NCBI GenBank assembly: GCA_041494805.1
Contig: JBGQBN010000057.1
Location: 1-29,761 of the forward strand
From: JBGQBN01 sp041494805
GTDB taxonomy: Bacteria > Acidobacteriota > Terriglobia > Terriglobales > Acidobacteriaceae
Direction: 5' to 3'
DNA length: 29,761 nucleotides
Shown here: positions 23,535 to 29,761 of the stretch, one piece after another
Layout of the letters: each line of letters begins with the position of its first letter
Position numbering within the stretch: position 1 is the first letter of the stretch
The notes under the pieces: model-generated
Databases searched by the model: none
What the model was told of the DNA's origin: nothing
Seen by the model: only the letters and a program-made list of their open reading frames with translations
Translations under genes and position numbers: made by a program

Positions 23535-25838
23535 CTACTGCTTGTTAAGACCACCGACGAGGGCCGGGTTCGTACCCAGAACCCAGGCACTCTGCGATGA
23601 TTCCAAGTAGAGTATGTAATTGTTGGCGCCAGCCGGCGACGCCAGGGTGATGCCAGCTCGCCCAGCGTTCGGGAAAGCACTATAGGTGGCAGTGACCACG
23701 GAACTCGACACGTTCCCCTGCTGGGAAAGGTCAGCGATTCCGTCGATGTTGCCTGCACCGTCGAAGTTAAGCCAGATCAAAGCCTCCGTGTAACTCTGCG
23801 TCAGCGACGATGCGTTCAACGCGTAGTTGCCATCAAGTGTAGCCTTGCTAAAACTTCCGACCTGTTGATCCATTTCCCCAACCGGCGCGTTGAAGCTTCC
23901 AGCATTGGGGTTACCCTTTGTGGTCTGGAGTAAGAATGCCTTCGTCGGAGAGACCAGGTAGAAGACGTAGTTGCGAAGCGAGTCGGTACCCTGGGTAATT
24001 ATGTTGCCACGGCCCCCATTGGTGACATTGTAGGAACCTGTCACGCCGGTCACTGGGTTGGACTGGAAGTTGGTGTTGTCTCGTGTGCCCGTAATGCTTG
24101 AGACAGCATCGAACAGATACACTCCCTCTTGGGCAAACTCCGTGCGGTCACAGCCCGGACAGCTGGCAATCCCCACCGGACGTTCGAGCAGGAAAGCATA
24201 GCTGGTGTCGAGATTGGCGGCGCTGAAAGGCCCCCCAGTCTGTAGCTCGGCTCTGCCCAGCATCGCGGTCGCACCCGAAGACACGTCGGTCGGGATGAAG
24301 TTGACGCGGCCCGAGTCCACGACGTAGTACGCGTAGTTGGAGGTGACCGAACCCACTGTCAGGGCCAGCACGCCCCTGCCGTTTGCATCCGGCAATGGTG
24401 AATACGTTGAGGTATTACTAATCGGCACCGCCGGTGTGTTGACGCCAAAGTCGTTGATGTCCACGACTCCGCTGGTTATGGCGCCACTTCCGTCGGCAGT
24501 CAACATGCCGACCTGACCTACAGGAACGTTGGCCAAGGCCTGGTCAATGCCGGACGCACGAAATACGTAGGTGCCCGCGTTGATCGCGGCCCCTGAAGTC
24601 TGTGCCTCGAACGTTCCTTCCGCCGTTCCCTGCCCATCGAACTGGGCCAGCTTGCCCACCGCGCCCGCGGAAGACAGGATGAAGCGGAAGGTGACAGGCG
24701 ATGAATAGATTGTGTTGGCGTTGAACGTGATCTGTCCACGGCCATCAGCGTACAAAACATAGCTGCCGCTCAGTGTGTCGGGGGGGGCCACTCCCGCCGC
24801 GGTGTTGGCATCCATCTCTCCGCCGGTGATGTTGCCGCTGCCATCCGCGTGGAAGCTGCCGACGAAGAATTGCGGTCCGCGCGCGTCGGCTGACATCAGC
24901 GTGAAGGCGTAATCGCCGTTCATGCATCCCCCAGCGCATGAATAGAAACTTGAGACCACGTTTAGGGCGGTGGTGCCGCTCACGATGGAGCCGTTGGCGG
25001 ACGTACTGGTTGCGATGATGGTCACCGGCCCAACTCCCTGGCCCGTGGCAACATTTATTGCCATGGTCGCGAGGCTAAGGTCAGAAGAGGTCCACTTCGC
25101 GGTTAGAGTCAAGTCTTGGGTGGTACCGTCGTTGAAGTTGCCAATCGCGGTGAATGACCTTGTGGTGTGCGCAACAATCCCTGGACCGATCGGGGACAAC
25201 GAGATGTTTGAGAGCAATGCGGTGACCGTCAAATTAGCCTGTGCCGAGATCGAACCCGAGTTCGCGGTAACCGTGGTCGAGCCGCCGTGGAGGCCAGACG
25301 CTAAACCGGCGTTGCTGATCGTCGCCTTGGCAGTGTCGGACGATGTCCAGGTCGCGCTGGCAGTCAGGTCCTGCGTCGTACTGTCGTCGTAGTTGCCGGT
25401 CGCCTTAAACTGCAAACTTGATCCCACAAAAACGCCGGGTGCGCCGGGCGTCAGCGAAATCGAGGCCAGAGCCGTGGTGATGGTCAAGGCCGTGGACCCG
25501 TTGATGGAACCCTGCGCGGCCGTGATTGTAGTTTGGCCGTGCTGCACCGGCGTCACCGAACCGCTGCCATTGACTGTTGCAACGGTGGTCGCCGAGGAAC
25601 TCCAGGTCAGGCCCGAGGCCAGGGCCCGTGAGCTGCCGTCACTGAAATGGCCGGTAGCGGTCATTTGCTGCGCCGTCCCGAAGGGAACAGAGGCGGCCGA
25701 GGGGGTGACTGTAATCGACGTCAAGGTAGCCGGGCGCGGGGCGCCGCCGGAAACGGTGCTGCTGCTGCCGCAACCGGCCAGTGTCCATGTCAAGGACAAC
25801 AGGGCCATAACTAACCACGATCCAAACTTAACCCGCAT
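23535..25838 (-). CDS. BIG2-domain lipoprotein, cell-surface
   Basis: A 767-residue lipoprotein read from ATG 25838, with AGGAG eight bases upstream; the frame extends further up but only the internal Met fits a signal. The signal peptide MRVKFGSWLVMALLSLTWTL ends in the lipobox LAGC (C23), so it is anchored by lipidation. Three bacterial Ig-like (BIG2) repeats follow (about residues 37-295), each with ITVTP/ISLTP, FxATGxFxDGSxQ/TQDLT and a WTSSD/WSSS core. The C-terminal ~450 residues hold repeated Gly/Asp-rich units (GSGNITGGEMDANTAAG, DGSGAITSGVVDIND, DGAGNIDGIADLSQQG) typical of acidobacterial surface proteins. The repeats suggest an adhesive or structural role, unproven. Expression probably depends on the sigma-54-like promoter upstream. 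Confidence 0.85.
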   Translation of the reverse strand: MRVKFGSWLVMALLSLTWTLAGCGSSSTVSGGAPRPATLTSITVTPSAASVPFGTAQQMTATGHFSDGSSRALASGLTWSSSATTVATVNGSGSVTPVQHGQTTITAAQGSINGSTALTITTALASISLTPGAPGVFVGSSLQFKATGNYDDSTTQDLTASATWTSSDTAKATISNAGLASGLHGGSTTVTANSGSISAQANLTVTALLSNISLSPIGPGIVAHTTRSFTAIGNFNDGTTQDLTLTAKWTSSDLSLATMAINVATGQGVGPVTIIATSTSANGSIVSGTTALNVVSSFYSCAGGCMNGDYAFTLMSADARGPQFFVGSFHADGSGNITGGEMDANTAAGVAPPDTLSGSYVLYADGRGQITFNANTIYSSPVTFRFILSSAGAVGKLAQFDGQGTAEGTFEAQTSGAAINAGTYVFRASGIDQALANVPVGQVGMLTADGSGAITSGVVDINDFGVNTPAVPISNTSTYSPLPDANGRGVLALTVGSVTSNYAYYVVDSGRVNFIPTDVSSGATAMLGRAELQTGGPFSAANLDTSYAFLLERPVGIASCPGCDRTEFAQEGVYLFDAVSSITGTRDNTNFQSNPVTGVTGSYNVTNGGRGNIITQGTDSLRNYVFYLVSPTKAFLLQTTKGNPNAGSFNAPVGEMDQQVGSFSKATLDGNYALNASSLTQSYTEALIWLNFDGAGNIDGIADLSQQGNVSSSVVTATYSAFPNAGRAGITLASPAGANNYILYLESSQSAWVLGTNPALVGGLNKQ

Positions 25839-26603
25839 GCTAGGAACTCCTGAGAGGATGTCTGGTGCGAGCACCTGCAAGTGCCGCAGGGGAGGAACTA
25901 ACCCCCTATTTAGCAGTTTGCTTGCCAAATCCCGGGGGCCCCTACTTCCGACTTATCAATTACTTACGTCGGAGTCGTGATGGTGGAGTGCAAGACTGTT
26001 GCACACAAGGAATATGGCAAAAGGGTGGTTTGGTTCCTCTGCCAACAAAACGGAGATGGAAGCTGTCCGAGAGGCACCAGACGCACGCTTCTGCCGGCAG
26101 GCGGCGGGGGTCGAAATGCTCAGTAGGCTTGAGTGCAGCTTCCGAGATGCTCGCCCGGGACGAGAGATGGCTAGACGGCTTCTAAACAGCGCTTGTGCTT
26201 GGGGGCGCGAAAGCCTTCTTGCGACCACAGTCTCTTGCGCATCGCGATACTTGAGAATAGCCTGGGTTCCCAACGTCTTGTTCTTTCTAGTGAGACCCTC
26301 TTGGATTTTGGAGTAGCATAGGGTTCTTCAATCGGGCCGTGGTTTCGCTGTCCGGCCTGGACTGAAATTCATACATATCATTTTTCGAATTACGGAGAAG
26401 CGTTTTTTGGAAGAGTCGCCAAAACGAGATAAAACGCGCGGGTGGCTTCTCCCTAGTTACGAATCCGGAACGAGCGGCGAACACCTTTCTCGGCTGCGAA
26501 GACGTTGGCCTTGGGTCCCTACAGGAATAACGCGCCCCTCGGTTATGGGGCCGTTTCCAGGTTGCTGTTGTTGAAATTACTTCTGCCGTTTGGGGGGAAC
26601 GAA
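25839..26603. other. Long intergenic region between lipoprotein and regulator genes
   Basis: About 765 bases lie between divergent genes. The sigma-54-like site for the lipoprotein lies at 25912-25927. Open frames of about 105 codons exist on both strands (25999-26316 plus, 25956-26273 minus), but neither shows a recognisable domain or a convincing start context. The part around 26365-26395 is AT-rich and may carry the promoter of the regulator gene. I see nothing else that I can name. Confidence 0.4.
25912..25927 (-). promoter_or_regulatory. Sigma-54-type (-24/-12) promoter of the lipoprotein gene
   Basis: Minus strand reads TGGCAAG-CAAA-CTGCT. The invariant GG (-24) and GC (-12) are at the exact 12-base spacing, and TGGCA matches consensus fully; one of the two -13/-14 T bases is C. 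Transcription would start about 60 bases before ATG 25838. Sigma-54 use implies an enhancer-binding activator encoded elsewhere. Confidence 0.6.
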
Positions 26604-27413
26604 ATGTTCTCAGGCGGGCAAAATCTACGGGCGTTACGCGAACAGCTGGGTTTGACCATGAGGGATGTCGAGAGCGCCAGTGCGCGAATCGCGGAGAGGC
26701 ATGGTAACGACGAATATGCCATCCCTCCAAGTCGCCTTTCCGATGTGGAAACCAAGGGAGTGATCCCCAGTATCTATCGCATGTATTCCCTGGCCGTAAT
26801 TTACCGTAGGGACGTTCGAGAACTGTTGTCCTGGTATGGCGTGGATTTGAACCGCGTGGCCGCCGACCTGGAACTGGCCTTTCCTCCCAAGTCGCACTTC
26901 TCCGAGGCCTTGGCCGGTATCTCCGCGGTGCAAGTGCCGGTGCGCCTTGACCCTGGTTTTGATCCGCGACGCACCGCCAACTTTGGACGGATGGTGGAAC
27001 AGTGGGGGCTGGTGCCCATGGCCTACTTGGAGCAGTTCGCCAACTGCGAATTCACCTATGGTTATGTGGGCAGCGAAGACTTGACTATGTACCCGATCCT
27101 GCCGCCGGGTTCGTTCGTGCAGGTGGACGAGTCCAAGAACCGGGTCATCGAGGGTGGTTGGAGATCGGAATACGAGCGCCCCATCTACTTCGTGGAAACC
27201 AGAAATGGTCACACTTGCTGCTGGTGTACCTTGACCCGTGAAGAACTCATTCTGCAGCCCCACCCCCTGTCGCCCGTGGCCGCCCGGGCACTAAAATACC
27301 CCCAGGAAGCGGAAATCATCGGCCAGGTGGTCGGAGTGGCTATGAGGCTGGGCGAATGGCGTCCGGTGTTCGACTCTGCGCCAGAATCAAAAGAGCGTGT
27401 AGCACTGAATTAA
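26604..27413 (+). CDS. HTH regulator with S24/LexA-like C-terminal domain
   Basis: A 269-residue DNA-binding protein. ATG 26604 is preceded by a GGGGGG run at good spacing and starts the domain (MFSGGQNLRALREQLGLTMR). Residues 8-75 form an Xre-type helix-turn-helix (LRALREQLGLTMRDVESAS, then PPSRLSDVETKGVIPSIYRM). Residues ~150-250 resemble the peptidase S24 beta-domain of LexA/CI repressors: LTMYPILPPGSFVQVDESKN, then RPIYFVETRNGHTCCWCTL and EIIGQVVGVAMRL. The nucleophile Ser of S-M-x-P is Thr (T161) and no catalytic Lys is evident, so autocleavage is unlikely. I recall close relatives widely in acidobacteria. It is a candidate regulator of the peptide gene and palindrome 400 bases downstream (inference). 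Confidence 0.8.
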   Translation: MFSGGQNLRALREQLGLTMRDVESASARIAERHGNDEYAIPPSRLSDVETKGVIPSIYRMYSLAVIYRRDVRELLSWYGVDLNRVAADLELAFPPKSHFSEALAGISAVQVPVRLDPGFDPRRTANFGRMVEQWGLVPMAYLEQFANCEFTYGYVGSEDLTMYPILPPGSFVQVDESKNRVIEGGWRSEYERPIYFVETRNGHTCCWCTLTREELILQPHPLSPVAARALKYPQEAEIIGQVVGVAMRLGEWRPVFDSAPESKERVALN

Positions 27414-27756
27414 GGTGTCGGGCTGATCCCGCTCCCGGTTCGGGGGGCAGCAGAGGAAGCTCACGAAGCCGTTCTATGTACCTGGCAGCCGGCATACCAG
27501 CCAGCTCACTGGAAAATTCCGCGTCCTCCTTCAATTTGCGTAAGGGAGTGGACAGGACTTGCGCGACCAGGGAGCGATGCGCTTGGACTAGAGCCTTGCG
27601 CGCTGACATCTCACCATAAACTCGTGCCAAACCCCAGTGCGCATAGGCGCCAGCCTGGTTGCGCAATCTAGAGAGATATTCCAAGGCTCGGAGGCCCCCC
27701 GAGATGGCTCTCAGAGTGGTTCCCCGCAGGTCCTCTAGTGCTGAGTTCAGGGTCAT
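27340..27756 (-). CDS. Conserved hypothetical protein
   Basis: A 138-residue protein read from ATG 27756 (MTLNSALEDLRGTTLRAISG). The frame extends to a TTG at 27837, but that part lies over the palindrome region. The predicted product is helical and basic (ALEYLSRLRNQAGAYAHWGL, ARKALVQAHRSLVAQVLSTP, PPEPGAGSARHLNSVLHALL). The pattern is familiar from unnamed acidobacterial proteins, but no function is known to me. Its last 74 bases overlap the 3' end of the HTH gene in antisense orientation, and it is divergent from the small secreted-peptide gene. Both facts suggest a linked regulatory locus. No membrane span or signal is seen. Confidence 0.6.
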   Translation of the reverse strand: MTLNSALEDLRGTTLRAISGGLRALEYLSRLRNQAGAYAHWGLARVYGEMSARKALVQAHRSLVAQVLSTPLRKLKEDAEFSSELAGMPAARYIERLRELPLLPPEPGAGSARHLNSVLHALLILAQSRTPDAIRPAS

Positions 27757-27788
27757 TTCCGTTACGATTTCGGAACGCTGAATTAATC

Positions 27789-27815
27789 CGGAACCCCTGA
27801 GTATCAGGGTTTCCG
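27789..27815. promoter_or_regulatory. Near-perfect 27-bp palindrome, candidate operator
   Basis: CGGAACCCCTGA-GTA-TCAGGGTTTCCG has 12-base arms with 11 of 12 positions complementary. It lies in the gap between the divergent 138-aa gene and the secreted-peptide gene. A shorter related half-site, CGGAACGCTGA, precedes it by 18 bases (27771-27781). The HTH regulator 376 bases upstream is the obvious candidate binder. Confidence 0.55.
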
Positions 27816-27861
27816 AGCGTACATTATCACGGTTCAAACTCTTTGAAAAGGAGTTCTAACC

Positions 27862-27999
27862 GTGAAAAAGAGCTTGTTGTGGCTGGCTATGGCATTGTTT
27901 CTTACCACCATTTGTGTTCCCCCGACGGTGTTGGCAGATGGCGGCCCGAATCCCCAATGTGATGATGGAAGCTTATGTAAGCCCAAACCTCCCAAATAA
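27862..27999 (+). CDS. Short secreted peptide
   Basis: A 45-codon gene supported by a perfect AAAGGAG ribosome binding site seven bases before GTG 27862. The product has a clear signal peptide (MKKSLLWLAMALFLTTICVP, ending VLA) and a mature part of about 20 residues, DGGPNPQCDDGSLCKPKPPK. The mature peptide has two Cys five residues apart between Pro/Lys-rich ends and could form a small disulfide loop. I recall comparable ADGGP-type small exported peptides in acidobacteria, without function. It lies behind a palindrome and near an HTH regulator, so a signalling or bacteriocin-like role is possible but unproven. Confidence 0.7.
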   Translation: MKKSLLWLAMALFLTTICVPPTVLADGGPNPQCDDGSLCKPKPPK

Positions 28000-28037
28000 T
28001 GCCACGCGGGCGGATAAGCGAATGAAACTGGAGGCGA

Positions 28038-28066
28038 TTGTAGGCTGCCGCAAAAAGAGGTATATT
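28038..28066 (+). promoter_or_regulatory. Promoter of the two-gene membrane operon
   Basis: TTGTAG (28038-28043), a 17-base spacer and TATATT (28061-28066) lie in front of ATG 28083, giving a leader of about 10 bases. The TTG inside the -10 opens the same frame six codons earlier but is unlikely to be the start. Confidence 0.45.
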
Positions 28067-28082
28067 GCCGGGCAGTGACCCT

Positions 28083-28838
28083 ATGACGCTTCTGGGAATG
28101 GTTTGGTATTACCTGTGGATCGCACCGTACGTTCTCCAGGGCGTCCTGCTGCTGGTGATGGTTCGCCGCAGGTTCTACCGGCAGTTCCCTGTGTTTTTCG
28201 CCTACACGGCGTTTGAAGTGTGTCAGTTTGTTGTTTTGTTCGCGATGGATCATTCAGCGGCTGTTTCCGCTGAAGAATATGTGCATGCCTATGGTTGGGC
28301 GCTGGCCGTGAGTACGGCCTTGCGATTCGGCATCCTCCACGAGATTCTGGCTCACCTATTCCGCGACTATGCCGCCCTCGGGCATTTTGGAAAGCCTATC
28401 TTTCGCGCGGCGACGGTGGCGCTTCTGTTCGCCGCACTGGCGCTAGCTGTCTACACAGGAGGCAATAACGCGAACGGCGTGATGCTGGCCGTCCACGTGG
28501 CGGACCGCACCGCCAGCATTCTGCAATGCGGTTTGCTAATGTGTCTATTTCTGTTTTCTACGTACCTCGGACTCTCCTGGCGGAATCACGTGTTCGGCAT
28601 CGCTTTGGGCGTGGGGATTTTCGCAAGTGTGGAATTGATCGTTTCTGCGATGCGCGCTCAGATCACTTTGCCCTATTTTGTTGACTTTCTTACCATGGGA
28701 ACATACCACTGCTGTGTCCTGCTGTGGATCTTCTATCTCTGGGCGCCCGAACGGAGCACGCAGTTTACCCTGCGAGTTTTACCTGAGACCGACCTAGAAA
28801 TCTGGAACCAGGAGTTGCAGCGACTGTTACACCAATGA
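28083..28838 (+). CDS. Seven-span integral membrane protein of unknown function
   Basis: A 251-residue protein read from ATG 28083. Hydrophobic spans are visible at MVWYYLWIAPYVLQGVLLLV, QFPVFFAYTAFEVCQFVVLF, YGWALAVSTALRFGIL, ATVALLFAALALAVYTG, SILQCGLLMCLFLFSTYLGL, VFGIALGVGIFASVELIV and YHCCVLLWIFYLW, giving about seven membrane helices. The C-terminal ~35 residues are soluble (PERSTQFTLRVLPETDLE). There is no known catalytic motif. The family is familiar to me as an acidobacterial membrane protein of unknown role. Its stop overlaps the ATG of the next gene (ATGA), so the two are translationally coupled and probably work together. Confidence 0.75.
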   Translation: MTLLGMVWYYLWIAPYVLQGVLLLVMVRRRFYRQFPVFFAYTAFEVCQFVVLFAMDHSAAVSAEEYVHAYGWALAVSTALRFGILHEILAHLFRDYAALGHFGKPIFRAATVALLFAALALAVYTGGNNANGVMLAVHVADRTASILQCGLLMCLFLFSTYLGLSWRNHVFGIALGVGIFASVELIVSAMRAQITLPYFVDFLTMGTYHCCVLLWIFYLWAPERSTQFTLRVLPETDLEIWNQELQRLLHQ

Positions 28839-29374
28839 TTAGTACGCTCGTCCTCGTCGTCTTCGGATTGCTGGCGCTGCTGTTCCTTATTCGGCTTGCC
28901 AAAGGCCGCAGCTCCACCATCAACAGCTTGGACGACTTGACGGAGCGCCTCCGGCCGGTGGATGTGGAGGCCTTTCGCAACCTGGTTGACCCCGACGAGG
29001 AAGAGTTTTTACGAACCAGCCTGCCACCAACAGAGTTCCGCGCGATTCACCGCGAACGCCTGCACGCCGCCGTGGACTATATTTCCTGCGCCGCTCAGAA
29101 CGCGGCGGTTCTGCTGCGCCTGGGTGAAGCTGCTCGCCAGAGTCCCGACCCCGCCATCGCGGAGGCGGGCGAAACCCTGGTGGACAGCGCCATCCGGCTG
29201 CGTCTTTACGCGTTTCATGCCATGGGAAGGATTTATCTCGGAATTCTTCTCCCCGGTGTGCGTCTCTCGCCAGTGAGCATCGCCGAAAGCTACGAACGAA
29301 TGACAGGATTGGTCATCCAGCTGGGGCGTCTGCAATACCCGGCCACCGGAGCGCGGGTCGCTGCCGTGCTCTGA
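28835..29374 (+). CDS. Membrane-anchored hypothetical protein
   Basis: A 179-residue protein starting at the ATG that overlaps the previous stop by four bases. A single N-terminal span (STLVLVVFGLLALLFLIRLA) is followed by a mainly helical cytoplasmic or periplasmic domain. Recognisable blocks are LRPVDVEAFRNLVDPDEEEF, LPPTEFRAIHRERLHAAVDY and AIRLRLYAFHAMGRIYLGIL. I do not know the family's function. Coupling to the seven-span protein suggests a two-component membrane complex (inference). A possible terminator-like hairpin (GCGCC...GGCGC) lies beyond its stop near 29376-29400. Confidence 0.7.
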   Translation: MISTLVLVVFGLLALLFLIRLAKGRSSTINSLDDLTERLRPVDVEAFRNLVDPDEEEFLRTSLPPTEFRAIHRERLHAAVDYISCAAQNAAVLLRLGEAARQSPDPAIAEAGETLVDSAIRLRLYAFHAMGRIYLGILLPGVRLSPVSIAESYERMTGLVIQLGRLQYPATGARVAAVL

Positions 29375-29418
29375 ACCGCGCCTGAGGCAGCCGGCGCGTG
29401 ATGAAAGGCAGGGAAAGC

Positions 29419-29493
29419 TGGAGGCGCGGGTCGGAATCGAACCGACGTATAAAGGTTTTGCAGACCTCTCCCTTACCACTTGGGTACGGCGCC
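29419..29493 (-). tRNA. tRNA-Cys (anticodon GCA)
   Basis: Read on the minus strand, the cloverleaf has acceptor GGCGCCG/CCGCGCC, a D-arm CCC-AAGTGGTAA-GGG, an anticodon arm with loop CTGCAAA (anticodon GCA, Cys), T-arm GTCGG-TTCGAAT-CCGAC, discriminator T and an encoded CCA (29421-29419). Position 6 of the acceptor is a C-C mismatch. It follows tRNA-Gly on the same strand. Confidence 0.92.
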
Positions 29494-29621
29494 ATACAAC
29501 TCTTCACCTCCTGTTGACACAAAAACCCCGGCCACCTGGCGAGATTGGGGCAGCGGGGTCATCTCTATTACGATTCCGGACATCCAGCCGAAGCCATTGA
29601 GCTCTCTCTGGACTTTGGCAG

Positions 29622-29694
<73 letters not shown>

Positions 29695-29761
29695 AAATGA
29701 TGAGGAAATATAATCATTCGACTTTGGCAAGTCAAGAAAAAACATCACGTTACGCCCGAAC

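Noticed and set aside
25956..26316. About 105-codon frames on both strands
   Set aside because: They overlap each other, show no known domain and have poor start contexts.

Overview
The window looks like chromosome of an Acidobacteriota-type bacterium. The reasons are moderately high GC, short GC-rich hairpin repeats of the kinds common in that phylum, an REP-associated transposase, BIG-type lipoproteins, and several protein families I recall mainly from acidobacteria. The taxonomic call is from memory of protein style, not from a search.

Layout. 1-903 (-): a secreted SGNH-like protein that runs off the left edge. 1306-4377 (+): a tight four-gene signalling operon (PilZ-like protein, unknown protein, pseudo-receiver with histidine-kinase dimerisation helix but no ATPase, divergent CheR-type methyltransferase). 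4635-10230: an accessory island holding a decayed VapBC-type module with a tandem operator, hairpin repeats, a lower-GC CHAT-protease gene, a PD-(D/E)XK nuclease-like gene, an orphan BrnA antitoxin, a RAYT transposase and seven REP hairpins. Within the island, the last ~160 bp of uvrB has been copied three times, plus a fourth short remnant, in tandem with REP hairpins. The parent uvrB (10273-12264, -) closes the island.

12498-14414 (-): a receiver/TonB fusion, with a divergent small membrane protein (14548-15156, +). 15199-23331 (-): the pyruvate dehydrogenase complex genes aceE, aceF and lpdA, followed by a secreted HExxH metallopeptidase. 23535-25838 (-): a large BIG2 lipoprotein behind a sigma-54-like promoter. 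26604-29374: a HTH/S24-like regulator, a convergent 138-aa protein, a very short secreted peptide gene behind a near-perfect palindrome, and a two-gene membrane-protein operon. 29419-29694 (-): tRNA-Gly(GCC) and tRNA-Cys(GCA).

How it works together. AceE, AceF and Lpd convert pyruvate to acetyl-CoA; UvrB serves nucleotide excision repair. The operon at 1306-4377 has phosphotransfer and protein-methylation parts but no kinase ATPase domain, so it must depend on partners elsewhere. The island is the most unusual part: RAYT/REP activity appears to have captured and amplified the end of a housekeeping gene, and the CHAT protease and nuclease could be an uncharacterised defence pair (inference).
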